DNA of 64,000 nt from Streptomyces amritsarensis. GTDB taxonomy: Bacteria > Actinomycetota > Actinomycetes > Streptomycetales > Streptomycetaceae. The stretch lies in assembly GCF_001953875.1 (NCBI RefSeq), contig NZ_MQUR01000034.1:1-64000 (forward strand), in the 5' to 3' direction. The notes beneath the pieces are model-generated. The model searched no databases and was not told where the DNA came from. It saw only the letters and a program-made list of their open reading frames with translations. Within the stretch, counting starts at the first letter, position 1; each line of letters opens with the position of its first letter. Made by a program: the position numbers and the translations under genes. Of this stretch, positions 41,303 to 49,450 are shown piece by piece.

Positions 41303-42922
41303 TCAGAAGTCCATGTCACCGCCCGGCATGCCGCCCGGAGCGGCCGAGGCCTTCTCCGGCTTGTCGGCGATGACGGCCTCGGTGGTCAGGAACAGCGCGG
41401 CGATCGACGCGGCGTTCTGCAGCGCGGAGCGCGTGACCTTCGCCGGGTCGATGATGCCCTCGGCGATCATGTCGACGTACTCGCCGGACGCGGCGTTCAG
41501 GCCGTGACCGATCGGAAGGTTGCGCACCTTCTCGACGACGACGCCGCCCTCGAGACCACCGTTGACGGCGATCTGCTTCAGCGGGGCCTCCAGGGCGAGC
41601 TTCACGGCGTTGGCGCCGGTCGCCTCGTCACCCTCGAGCTCCAGCTTCTCGAAGACCGCGGAGGCCTGCAGCAGGGCCACGCCACCACCGGCGACGATGC
41701 CCTCCTCGACGGCCGCCTTCGCGTTGCGAACGGCGTCCTCGATGCGGTGCTTGCGCTCCTTGAGCTCGACCTCGGTCGCGGCACCGGCCTTGATGACGGC
41801 CACGCCGCCGGCCAGCTTCGCGAGGCGCTCCTGGAGCTTCTCGCGGTCGTAGTCCGAGTCGGAGTTCTCGATCTCGGCGCGGATCTGGTTCACGCGACCG
41901 GCGACCTGGTCGCTGTCACCGGCACCGTCGACGATGGTGGTCTCGTCCTTGGTGATGACGACCTTGCGGGCGCGGCCGAGCAGGTCGAGACCGGCGTTCT
42001 CCAGCTTGAGGCCGACCTCCTCGGAGATGACCGTGCCGCCCGTGAGGATGGCGATGTCACCGAGCATGGCCTTGCGGCGGTCGCCGAAGCCCGGGGCCTT
42101 GACGGCGACGGACTTGAAGGTGCCGCGGATCTTGTTGACGACCAGGGTCGACAGGGCCTCGCCCTCGACGTCCTCGGCGATGATCAGCAGCGGCTTGCCG
42201 GACTGCATGACCTTCTCCAGGAGCGGCAGCAGGTCCTTGACCGAGCCGATCTTGGAGTTGACGATCAGGATGTACGGGTCGTCGAGGGCCGACTCCATAC
42301 GCTCCATGTCGGTGGCGAAGTACGCCGAGATGTAGCCCTTGTCGAAGCGCATGCCCTCGGTGAGCTCCAGCTCCAGACCGAAGGTCTGGGACTCCTCGAC
42401 GGTGATGACGCCTTCCTTGCCGACCTTGTCCATGGCCTCGGCGATGAGCTCGCCGATCTGGGTGTCGGCGGCGGAGATGGAGGCCGTCGAAGCGATCTGC
42501 TCCTTGGTCTCGACATCCTTGGCCTGGGCGAGCAGGGCGGCGGAGACGGCCTCGACGGCCTTCTCGATACCACGCTTGAGGGCCATCGGGTTGGCACCGG
42601 CGGCCACGTTGCGCAGGCCCTCGCGGACGAGCGCCTGGGCCAGGACCGTGGCGGTGGTCGTACCGTCGCCGGCGACGTCGTCCGTCTTCTTGGCGACTTC
42701 CTTGACCAGCTCGGCGCCGATCTTCTCGTACGGGTCCTCGAGCTCGATCTCCTTGGCGATGGAGACACCATCGTTGGTGATCGTGGGGGCGCCCCACTTC
42801 TTCTCAAGGACGACGTTGCGACCCTTGGGGCCAAGGGTGACCTTGACGGCGTCGGCGAGCTGGTTCATCCCACGCTCGAGGCCGCGGCGGGCCTCCTCGT
42901 CGAACGCAATGATCTTGGCCAT
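41303..42922 (-). CDS. groEL: 60-kDa chaperonin GroEL (stand-alone copy)
   Basis: A 539-residue GroEL: MAKIIAFDEEARRGLERGMN at the start, VTLGPKGRNVVLEKKWGAP and GDGTTTATVLAQAL for ATP binding, GAATEVELKERKHRIEDA and the terminal GGMPGGDMDF tail. No groES precedes it, so this is the monocistronic copy (groEL2-type) of actinomycetes. Two CIRCE operators in the leader indicate repression by HrcA. Confidence 0.97.
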   Translation of the reverse strand: MAKIIAFDEEARRGLERGMNQLADAVKVTLGPKGRNVVLEKKWGAPTITNDGVSIAKEIELEDPYEKIGAELVKEVAKKTDDVAGDGTTTATVLAQALVREGLRNVAAGANPMALKRGIEKAVEAVSAALLAQAKDVETKEQIASTASISAADTQIGELIAEAMDKVGKEGVITVEESQTFGLELELTEGMRFDKGYISAYFATDMERMESALDDPYILIVNSKIGSVKDLLPLLEKVMQSGKPLLIIAEDVEGEALSTLVVNKIRGTFKSVAVKAPGFGDRRKAMLGDIAILTGGTVISEEVGLKLENAGLDLLGRARKVVITKDETTIVDGAGDSDQVAGRVNQIRAEIENSDSDYDREKLQERLAKLAGGVAVIKAGAATEVELKERKHRIEDAVRNAKAAVEEGIVAGGGVALLQASAVFEKLELEGDEATGANAVKLALEAPLKQIAVNGGLEGGVVVEKVRNLPIGHGLNAASGEYVDMIAEGIIDPAKVTRSALQNAASIAALFLTTEAVIADKPEKASAAPGGMPGGDMDF

Positions 42923-43053
42923 CTGAAGTGGTCCTCCCGGACAGCGGTGGATTGCTCCCAGGACCGCGCCCGCGCCCGCGACGGACGGCCTGCGTGCCCG
43001 GCGGTTCCTTCCCACCGGACCCTGCGGGCCTCACCGACCCGGTCCTCGTTTCA

Positions 43054-43080
43054 GTAGCACTCTCACTCGTAGAGTGCTAA
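43054..43080 (-). promoter_or_regulatory. CIRCE operator 1 (HrcA binding site)
   Basis: GTAGCACTC-N9-GAGTGCTAA, one mismatch from the CIRCE consensus TTAGCACTC-N9-GAGTGCTAA. It lies about 130 nt upstream of the groEL ATG. Confidence 0.9.
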
Positions 43081-43089
43081 CGCCAATGA

Positions 43090-43116
43090 TTAGCACTCGA
43101 CCCCCGAGAGTGCAAG
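43090..43116 (-). promoter_or_regulatory. CIRCE operator 2 (imperfect)
   Basis: TTAGCACTC-N9-GAGTGCAAG: the left arm is perfect, the right arm has two mismatches. It is 36 bp from CIRCE 1, allowing two HrcA dimers to bind. Confidence 0.8.
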
Positions 43117-43210
43117 CGGCTTCGAAGAAGCCTCGACGAGGGGTGGCGGTCGGGTGACGGGTGGGCGCAAGCGGCTCCAGGGAGAACGCAGGCACACGGC
43201 GGCGCACACG

Positions 43211-43250
43211 CGAGGGGCCCACATCCCGTGTCCGGGATGTGGGCCCCTCG
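43211..43250 (-). terminator. Terminator downstream of the cold-shock gene
   Basis: CGAGGGGCCCACATCCCG and CGGGATGTGGGCCCCTCG form a perfect 18-bp stem around TGTC, 56 nt after the cold-shock stop. Confidence 0.85.
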
Positions 43251-43305
43251 TAGGTCTTCCGGGTCTTCGACGGAAGACCGAGCGTCGGTGGTCGATGCTC
43301 CGGGA

Positions 43306-43512
43306 CTAGCCGAGCGCGAGCTTGACCATGTCCGCCTGCGGACCCTTCTGGCCCTGCGAGATCTCGAACTCGACCCGCTGACCCTCTTCAAGGGTGCGGT
43401 ACCCGTCCATCTGGATGGCGCTGTAGTGGACGAACACATCCGCACCACCGTCGACCGCGATGAAGCCGTAGCCCTTCTCCGCGTTGAACCACTTGACGGT
43501 GCCCTGAGCCAT
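43306..43512 (-). CDS. Cold-shock domain protein
   Basis: A 68-residue CspA-type OB-fold protein with RNP1 KGYGFIAV and RNP2 VFVHYSAI, starting MAQGTVKWFN. It binds single-stranded nucleic acid and acts as RNA chaperone. The gene stands alone, with its own terminator and a long AT-rich leader, typical of temperature-regulated csp transcripts. Confidence 0.96.
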   Translation of the reverse strand: MAQGTVKWFNAEKGYGFIAVDGGADVFVHYSAIQMDGYRTLEEGQRVEFEISQGQKGPQADMVKLALG

Positions 43513-43845
43513 GCCTAACTCCCCTATTACTGGCCCTTGCGCGGGAACGCACTTCGCGTTCCCGGGTCAGAACTTGCGTCGGAACGCTTCGACCGAGGCT
43601 GAATGTATCTGCGCGAGTGCTGTCTGCAACAGGTCAATCCGACGAGAAATCTGGACACCGAGAAACATTGAAATAGAGTGAAAATTTGGCATATTCCAGG
43701 GCAACTCGGGCCTGGCAAATTTCGCCAAAGCCCCATACCGCACCTGCACATTGACCCGATGTCGACCCTCACGCGACCCGTTCATATGCGGCGGGCAAGT
43801 CCAGCGGAGGGGACTTCCCCAACTCTACCCCGCCCAATCAAGCAG
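43513..43845 (-). promoter_or_regulatory. Long AT-rich leader/promoter region of the cold-shock gene
   Basis: About 330 nt without a convincing gene, markedly AT-rich for this genome (for example GAAACATTGAAATAGAGTGAAAATTTGG on the plus strand near 43660-43690). Short minus-strand frames of 70-80 codons here have non-Streptomyces codon use and are not called. A structured 5' leader controlling csp translation is plausible. Confidence 0.5.
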
Positions 43846-43880
43846 AATTACCCCCTCCACTTATAGCGGAGGGGGTAATT
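43846..43880 (-). terminator. Terminator downstream of the MoaD/ThiS-like gene
   Basis: AATTACCCCCTCC (43846-43858) and GGAGGGGGTAATT (43868-43880) form a perfect 13-bp stem with a 9-nt loop, 17 nt after the stop of the sulfur-carrier gene. Confidence 0.85.
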
Positions 43881-43897
43881 TCGGTTTACCGGGTGGG

Positions 43898-44176
43898 TCA
43901 GCAGCCGCCCGCGACGGCCGGGATGATCGAGACGCCGGCGCCGTCCGGCGTCACCGCCGCCAGCCCGCCCTCGAAGCGCACGTCGTCGTCGTTGACGTAG
44001 ACGTTCACGAAGCGGCGGAGCTTGCCCTGGTCGTCCAGGACGCGCGCGGCGATGCCCGGGTGGTTCTTCTCCAGGGACTCGATGACCTCGGCGAGGGTCG
44101 CGCCCTCGGCCGGGACCTCGGCCTGACCGCCGGTGTAGGTGCGCAGGATGGTGGGGATGCGGACGTTGACGCTCAT
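43898..44176 (-). CDS. MoaD/ThiS/CysO-like sulfur-carrier protein ending in GGC
   Basis: A 92-residue ubiquitin-like beta-grasp protein: MSVNVRIPTILRTYTGGQAE, TLAEVIESLEKNHPGI, RFVNVYVNDDDVRF, and IIPAVAGGC at the end. The diglycine is followed by one Cys, whereas active carriers end in GG. Either a peptidase removes the Cys (as Mec-type JAMM proteases do for extended carriers) or the Cys matters. It lies 36 nt downstream of thrC and is probably co-transcribed with it, pointing to cysteine/methionine metabolism. Confidence 0.85.
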   Translation of the reverse strand: MSVNVRIPTILRTYTGGQAEVPAEGATLAEVIESLEKNHPGIAARVLDDQGKLRRFVNVYVNDDDVRFEGGLAAVTPDGAGVSIIPAVAGGC

Positions 44177-44212
44177 GGCGCTACTGCCTTTCCGGTAGTT
44201 CGTGGAGGGAGG

Positions 44213-45487
44213 TCAGGCCAGGCCGGCGGCGCGGAACGCGTCCAGGCTGGGGCGGATGGTGGCGGTCTGCCCGCTGTCCGCGGCCACCGCCTCCAGGGTC
44301 TTGAGGCCGTCGCCGGTGTTGAGGACGACGGTGGTCAGCGCCGGGTCGAGCTGCCCGTTCTCGATGAGCTTCTTCGTCACGCCGACGGTCACACCGCCCG
44401 CGGTCTCGGCGAAGATGCCCTCGGTCTGCGCGAGGATCTTGATGGCCTCGACGACCTGCTCGTCGTTGACGTCCTCCACGAAACCGCCGGTGCGGCGCGC
44501 GATGTCCAGGACGTACGGCCCGTCGGCCGGGTTGCCGATCGCGAGGGACTTGGCGATGGTGTTCGGCTTCTGCGGGCGGACCACGTCGTGGCCGGCCTTG
44601 AAGGCGGTCGACACCGGGGAGCAGCCCTCGGCCTGGGCACCGAAGATCTTGTACGGCTTGTCCTCGACGAGGCCGAGCCTGATGAGCTCCTGCAGGCCCT
44701 TGTCGATCTTCGTGAGCTGCGAGCCGGACGCGATCGGGATGACGATCTGGTCGGGCAGCTGCCAGCCGAGCTGCTCGCAGATCTCGTACGCCAGGGTCTT
44801 GGAGCCCTCGCCGTAGTACGGGCGCAGGTTGACGTTGACGAAGCCCCAGCCCTCGCCCAGCGGGTCGCCGATGAGCTCGGAGCAGAAGCGGTTGACGTCG
44901 TCGTAGTTGCCCTCGATGCCGACCAGGTCGCCGCCGTACACACCGGCCATGACGACCTTGCCCTGCTCCAGATCGTGCGGGATGAACACGCAGGAGCGGA
45001 AGCCGGCCCGGGCCGCCGCGGCGCCGACGGCGCCGGCCAGGTTGCCGGTCGAGGAGCACGACAGGGTGGTGAAGCCGAAGGCGCGGGCGGCCTCGACGGC
45101 GATGGCCACGACACGGTCCTTGAAGGAGTGCGTCGGGTTGCCGGAGTCGTCCTTGACGTACAGCTTGCCGGTGACGCCCAGCTCCTTGGCCAGGTTGGCC
45201 GCGTCGACGAGCTTGGTGAAGCCCGGGTTCAGGCTCGGCTTGGACGCCACGTCCGCGGGGACGGGCAGCAGCGGCGCGTAGCGCCAGATGTTGTTCGGGC
45301 CGGCCTCGATCGCGGCGCGCAGGGCCTCCGGGTCACCGGTGGGCAGCTCGTAGGCGACTTCCAGAGGTCCGAAGCACTCGGCGCACGCGAAGATGGGACC
45401 GAGCTCGAAGCGGGTACCGCACTCGCGACAGGAAAGGCCCGTGGCAGGTCCGAGATCGACAGAGGTGGCGACAGTCTGTGCAGCCAT
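44213..45487 (-). CDS. thrC: Threonine synthase
   Basis: A 424-residue fold-type II PLP enzyme. A small Cys-rich zinc-type N-terminal segment (LSCRECGTRFELGPIFACAEC) is typical of actinobacterial ThrC; the PLP lysine is in NPTHSFKDRVVA; SSTGNLAGAVGAAAAR binds phosphate, and VVLNTGDGLKTL ends the core. It converts O-phosphohomoserine to threonine. Start ATG 45487. A SAM-I riboswitch in the leader couples expression to S-adenosylmethionine. Confidence 0.95.
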   Translation of the reverse strand: MAAQTVATSVDLGPATGLSCRECGTRFELGPIFACAECFGPLEVAYELPTGDPEALRAAIEAGPNNIWRYAPLLPVPADVASKPSLNPGFTKLVDAANLAKELGVTGKLYVKDDSGNPTHSFKDRVVAIAVEAARAFGFTTLSCSSTGNLAGAVGAAAARAGFRSCVFIPHDLEQGKVVMAGVYGGDLVGIEGNYDDVNRFCSELIGDPLGEGWGFVNVNLRPYYGEGSKTLAYEICEQLGWQLPDQIVIPIASGSQLTKIDKGLQELIRLGLVEDKPYKIFGAQAEGCSPVSTAFKAGHDVVRPQKPNTIAKSLAIGNPADGPYVLDIARRTGGFVEDVNDEQVVEAIKILAQTEGIFAETAGGVTVGVTKKLIENGQLDPALTTVVLNTGDGLKTLEAVAADSGQTATIRPSLDAFRAAGLA

Positions 45488-45506
45488 GATGGCGAGGCCC
45501 TTTCTC

Positions 45507-45660
45507 CTCATCTTCCCCATGGCGCATTTCGCCATGAGACGGAATTGGCACCTTCCCTAGCCGGGGACCTCGCTGACGAGCGCTGCTGCGCGATCGCGAG
45601 AACCGACTGGAGGGTTGCCGGGGCTTCAACGGGCCGTGTCCCTCTGCCCCTCTGGATGAG
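45507..45660 (-). promoter_or_regulatory. SAM-I (S-box) riboswitch upstream of thrC
   Basis: Read on the minus strand, the leader has all S-box landmarks in order: CTCATCC as P1 5' strand, AGAGGGGCAGAGGGACACGG, then CCCGTTGAAGCCCCGGCAACC, a variable stem, GGGAAGGTGCCAATTCC, GTCTC and GATGAG as the P1 3' strand. The P1 3' strand abuts GGAGAAAGGG upstream of the thrC ATG, so control of translation initiation is likelier than termination. Binding of SAM would lower thrC expression and spare O-phosphohomoserine or balance Thr and Met. Confidence 0.93.
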
Positions 45661-45799
45661 CGGTATGGCACCGGCACACGCGCTCTGTGGCGCGCCGGTG
45701 CGTTTGTACGCGGGGGACCCCGGCATGCGGTGGTCCTTCGCGTTGTTCAAGACTGTAACCGAAGGGACGGGCGGTTGAGACAGCCGTCCGAACCGCGAG

Positions 45800-46825
45800 A
45801 TGGATCACATAACGGCCGATAACGCCGACGAGCAGGGAGTGCTGAGGGTGCTGGAAGAGGTGGAGCGCTGGCTGGCCGACCGCTCCTGGTCCGCCGCCGA
45901 CCGACCGCTCGACCAGCTGCTCGACCTCAAACGGGCGGCCGGGACCACGGTCAGCGTGGTGCTGCCCGCGCTGGACGAGGAGGCCACGGTCGGCGCGATC
46001 GTGGAGGTCATCCGGCGTGAGCTGATCGAGGGACTGCCGGTCCCGTTCGTGGACGAGCTGGTCGTGGTCGACTCGGGCTCGGCCGACCGGACCGCCGAGG
46101 TCGCGGCGAAGGCGGGCGCCCGGGTGGTGCACCGCGACGAGATCCTGCCGAGGATCCCGGCGCTGCCCGGCAAGGGCGAGGTGCTGTGGCGCTCGCTGCT
46201 GGCCACCACCGGCGACATCGTCTGCTTCGTCGACGCCGACCTGCGCGACTTCTCCGCCTCCTTCGTCCACGGGATCGTGGGCCCGCTGCTGACCGACCCG
46301 GGCGTGCAGTTCGTCAAGGCGATGTACGACCGGCCGCTGGGCACGGAATTCGACGGGCTCGCCTCCGGCAGGCCCCCCGGCCAGGGCGGCCGGGTCACCG
46401 AGCTGGTCGCCCGCCCGCTGCTGAACCTGCACTGGCCGCAGCTGGCCGGCTTCGTCCAGCCGCTGGGCGGCGAGTACGCCGTGCGCCGCTCCCTGCTGGA
46501 GCGGCTGCCGTTCCCCGTGGGCTACGGCGTCGAGCTGGGCCTGCTGGTGGACGCGCTGCACACGGTCGGGCTGGACGCGCTGGCGCAGGTGGACGTGGGC
46601 GTGCGCCTCCACCGCCACCAGGGCGGGCAGGCGCTGGGCCGGATGGCCGCGGCGATCTACCGCACGGCCCAGGTACGGCTCTCGCGCGGGCACCTCGTAC
46701 GGCCGGAGCTGACGCAGTTCGAGCGGGGCCCGGAGGGCTTCGTGCCGCACACGTACGCCGTGGACACCGAGGAGCGGCCGCCGATGCTGGACGTGGAGGA
46801 GTACGGGCGGCGCCGCGTGGCGTGA
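45800..46825 (+). CDS. gpgS: Glucosyl-3-phosphoglycerate synthase
   Basis: A 341-residue GT-A retaining glycosyltransferase (GT81-like): VSVVLPALDEEATVGAIVEV, VVVDSGSADRTAEVA, CFVDADLRDF as the metal-binding DAD motif, QPLGGEYAVRRSLLERLPFP and YGVELGLLVDAL. It transfers glucose to 3-phosphoglycerate for glucosylglycerate or methylglucose lipopolysaccharide. It directly precedes otsA, consistent with a compatible-solute locus. Confidence 0.88.
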   Translation: MDHITADNADEQGVLRVLEEVERWLADRSWSAADRPLDQLLDLKRAAGTTVSVVLPALDEEATVGAIVEVIRRELIEGLPVPFVDELVVVDSGSADRTAEVAAKAGARVVHRDEILPRIPALPGKGEVLWRSLLATTGDIVCFVDADLRDFSASFVHGIVGPLLTDPGVQFVKAMYDRPLGTEFDGLASGRPPGQGGRVTELVARPLLNLHWPQLAGFVQPLGGEYAVRRSLLERLPFPVGYGVELGLLVDALHTVGLDALAQVDVGVRLHRHQGGQALGRMAAAIYRTAQVRLSRGHLVRPELTQFERGPEGFVPHTYAVDTEERPPMLDVEEYGRRRVA

Positions 46826-46871
46826 CGTGTCCATACGTTTGAGCGAGCGCGGGCCGGGCTAGGTTCGCCGC

Positions 46872-48230
46872 ATGGCTTCTCAGGTACTCGTCGCCGCGAA
46901 CCGCGGCCCGCTCTCCTACGACCTCCGCGACGACGGGACGCTCAGCGCCCGGCGCGGCGGGGGCGGTCTCGTCTCCGGACTCTCGGCGGCCCTCGCGAGG
47001 CAGCCGGGGGCGCTGTGGATCTGCGCGGCCCTGTCGGACGCGGACCGGGAGGCGGTCCGCCGGGACGTCTCCGAGCCGGGCGTCCGGATGCTGGACATCG
47101 ATCCCACGATGTATCACGACGCGTACAACGGCATCGCGAACTCCGTGCTGTGGTTCACCCACCACCACCTGTACGACGTGCCGCGCGAGCCGGTCTTCGA
47201 CGCGGAGTTCCGGCGCCGCTGGGCCTCGTACGTCGCGTACAACGAGGCCTTCGCGCGCGCCCTCGCCGAGGAGGCGGGGCCGGGGGCCCGCGTGCTGGTG
47301 CAGGACTACCACCTGGCGCTGGTGCCGGGGCAGTTGCGGGAGCTGCGGCCGGACCTGCGGATCGCGCACTTCACGCACACGCCGTGGGCGGCGCGGGTGT
47401 TCCTGGACATGCTGCCCGACGACATCCACAGCCGGCTGATGTGGGGGATGCTCGGCGCCGATGTCGTGGGCTTCCACACCCGGGCCTGGGCCGACGCCTT
47501 CGCGGCCGCCGCGCAGCCGGACGACGCACGGCGCGTGGCCGTGTTCCCGCTGGGCGTGGACGGCGACGAGTTGCGGGCGCTCGCGCACCGGCCGGAGGTG
47601 GACGAGAAGCTGGCGGAGCTGCGGGCGGAGGTCGCGGGCCGCAGGACGATCGCCCGCGTGGACCGGACGGAGCTGTCGAAGAACATCCTGCGCGGCCTGC
47701 TGGCCTACCGGGAGCTGCTGACGGTCCACCCCGAGTGGCGCGGCCGCGTGGTCCACCTGGCCTCGGCGTACCCGTCGCGGCAGGACCTGAAGGTGTACCG
47801 GGACTACACGGCGGCGGTCTCGGAGCTGGCCGCGCAGATCAACGCGGAGTTCGGCACGCAGGACTGGCAGCCGGTGCTGGTGTCGGTGAAGGACGACTTC
47901 GCCCGGTCGCTGGCGGTCTACCGGATGGCGGACGTGGCTCTGGTGAACCCGGTGCGGGACGGGATGAACCTGGTGGCGAAGGAGATCCCGGTGGTGTCGG
48001 AGGCCGGCTGCGCGGTGGTGCTGTCCACGGGTGCGGGGGCCTACGAACAGCTCCGCGAGGACGCGCTGACGGTGAACCCGTACGACGTGTCGGCGACGGC
48101 GGAGGCGTTGCACGCGGCGCTGTCCATGCCGGACGAGGAGCGCGCGGAACGCACCAAGCGCCTGGCGGCGGCCGCGACGGCCCTCCCGCCGACGGCCTGG
48201 TTCGAGGCCCAGCTCGCCGCCCTGGCCTGA
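46872..48230 (+). CDS. otsA: Alpha,alpha-trehalose-phosphate synthase
   Basis: A 452-residue GT20 enzyme. LVAANRGPLSYDL and RRGGGGLVSGLSAAL at the N-terminus, WFTHHHLYD, VQDYHLALVPGQLR, HFTHTPWA, the acceptor/donor segment GFHTRAWADAF, then FPLGVDGDELRAL and DGMNLVAKEI. It makes trehalose-6-phosphate from an NDP-glucose and glucose-6-phosphate. It converges with otsB across a 39-bp gap. Confidence 0.93.
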   Translation: MASQVLVAANRGPLSYDLRDDGTLSARRGGGGLVSGLSAALARQPGALWICAALSDADREAVRRDVSEPGVRMLDIDPTMYHDAYNGIANSVLWFTHHHLYDVPREPVFDAEFRRRWASYVAYNEAFARALAEEAGPGARVLVQDYHLALVPGQLRELRPDLRIAHFTHTPWAARVFLDMLPDDIHSRLMWGMLGADVVGFHTRAWADAFAAAAQPDDARRVAVFPLGVDGDELRALAHRPEVDEKLAELRAEVAGRRTIARVDRTELSKNILRGLLAYRELLTVHPEWRGRVVHLASAYPSRQDLKVYRDYTAAVSELAAQINAEFGTQDWQPVLVSVKDDFARSLAVYRMADVALVNPVRDGMNLVAKEIPVVSEAGCAVVLSTGAGAYEQLREDALTVNPYDVSATAEALHAALSMPDEERAERTKRLAAAATALPPTAWFEAQLAALA

Positions 48231-48269
48231 TCCGCTGCCGGGGCGCCGCCCCGGACCTCGCAGGCGTGT

Positions 48270-49118
48270 TCAGCCCCGCAGGGCCGCGGCCAGGGCCGCC
48301 AGGAAGGCGGCCACGGAGCCCGGGCCGGGGAGGACCAGGTCGGCGCGGGCGGCGAGCTCGGGGACTTCGGCCGAGCCGCTGCACACCAGCAGCCCCGGCA
48401 GCCCGTCGGCCCTGCGCTTCTCGACGGCCGAGTACGCGGCGAGGTCGCCCAGGTCGTCCCCGGCGTACAGCACGGTCTGCGCGTCCCGCTCCGCGAGGAA
48501 CTCCGTCAGGGCCACGCCCTTGTCCATGCCGGGGGGCCGCAGCTCCAGCACGGCCCGCCCCGGTTCGACCATCAGCCCGTGCCGGGCGGCCAGCTCGGTG
48601 AGGGGTTCGCGCAGGGCCGCGAAGGCCGCCGCCGGGTCCTCGGCCCGCCGGGTGTGGACGGCGAGCGCCCGGCCCTTCTCCTCGATCCAGGTGCCGCGCC
48701 AGGCCCCGATGGAGTCCAGGAACCCGGGCAGCTCGGCCCGTACGGCCGCCACCCCCGGGTGCTCGGCCGGGGCGTGGACTATGCCGGTCACGGCGTCCCA
48801 GCGTTCGGCGCCGTAGTGGCCGAGGACGACGAGGTGTTCCAGTCCCGGCACCCCGGCGAAGCCGCCGTAGCGGACCGCGACGCCCGCGGGCCGGCCGGTG
48901 ACCACCGCCACCGAGTCCACCTCGGGGGCGAGCGCCGAGAGCGCGGGTACGGCTTCGGGATGTGCCCGGGCCTGGTCCGGGTCCGGGACGATGTCGGCGA
49001 GGGTGCCGTCGAAGTCCAGGGCGACCACGGACCGGCGGGGTGCGCGGAGCAGGGCTTCGAGTCCCTCGCGTCCGGCTGCGGTGACGGGCATCGGCAGGTC
49101 GTGCGGATGGCTCCCCAT
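48270..49118 (-). CDS. otsB: Trehalose-6-phosphate phosphatase
   Basis: A 282-residue HAD phosphatase. DFDGTLADIVPDPDQAR carries the nucleophilic Asp, VAVVTGRP motif II, GMDKGVALTEFL with the motif III Lys, YAGDDLGDLAAY the terminal Asp pair. It dephosphorylates the OtsA product to trehalose. Start ATG 49118; GTG 49124 is two codons upstream. Convergent rather than co-directional with otsA. Confidence 0.93.
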   Translation of the reverse strand: MGSHPHDLPMPVTAAGREGLEALLRAPRRSVVALDFDGTLADIVPDPDQARAHPEAVPALSALAPEVDSVAVVTGRPAGVAVRYGGFAGVPGLEHLVVLGHYGAERWDAVTGIVHAPAEHPGVAAVRAELPGFLDSIGAWRGTWIEEKGRALAVHTRRAEDPAAAFAALREPLTELAARHGLMVEPGRAVLELRPPGMDKGVALTEFLAERDAQTVLYAGDDLGDLAAYSAVEKRRADGLPGLLVCSGSAEVPELAARADLVLPGPGSVAAFLAALAAALRG

Positions 49119-49157
49119 ACGCACGACCCTAACGGCCCGGCGGGTCGACGGCTACGG

Positions 49158-49394
49158 CTATCGCCGGGCTCGCTGGGCCTCGCGGATCCTGCGCAGCCGG
49201 TTGACGGTGCCCGGGGCGTGGGCCAGCGCCCGCGGGTCGTCCATGAGGGCGTTGAGCAGCTGGTAGTAGCGGACGGGGGTCATCCCCAGTCCTTCCCGTA
49301 TGGCCCGTTCCTTGGCTCCGGGCCCCGGCCAGGTGCGTCCCTCGTACGCGAGCACCGCGGCCTCCGTGGCCGTCAGCTGCCCCTCGTCCGTCAT
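49158..49394 (-). CDS. DUF3263 protein
   Basis: A 78-residue basic protein typical of DUF3263: LTATEAAVLAYEGRTWPGPG, AKERAIREGLGMTPVRYYQLL (a helix-turn-helix-like pair) and NALMDDPRALAHAPGTVNRL. A DNA-binding role is suggested by the HTH-like layout. It lies 40 nt upstream of otsB on the same strand, so co-transcription is likely. Confidence 0.88.
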   Translation of the reverse strand: MTDEGQLTATEAAVLAYEGRTWPGPGAKERAIREGLGMTPVRYYQLLNALMDDPRALAHAPGTVNRLRRIREAQRARR

Positions 49395-49450
49395 ACCGCC
49401 AGATTAACGCCGCCCTCCGACAGGCGGCGGCGTCCCCCGGGTCAGCCGTG

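Noticed and set aside
43567..43785. Minus-strand 72-codon frame upstream of the cold-shock gene
   Set aside because: AT-rich with codon use unlike the genome; better explained as the csp leader.
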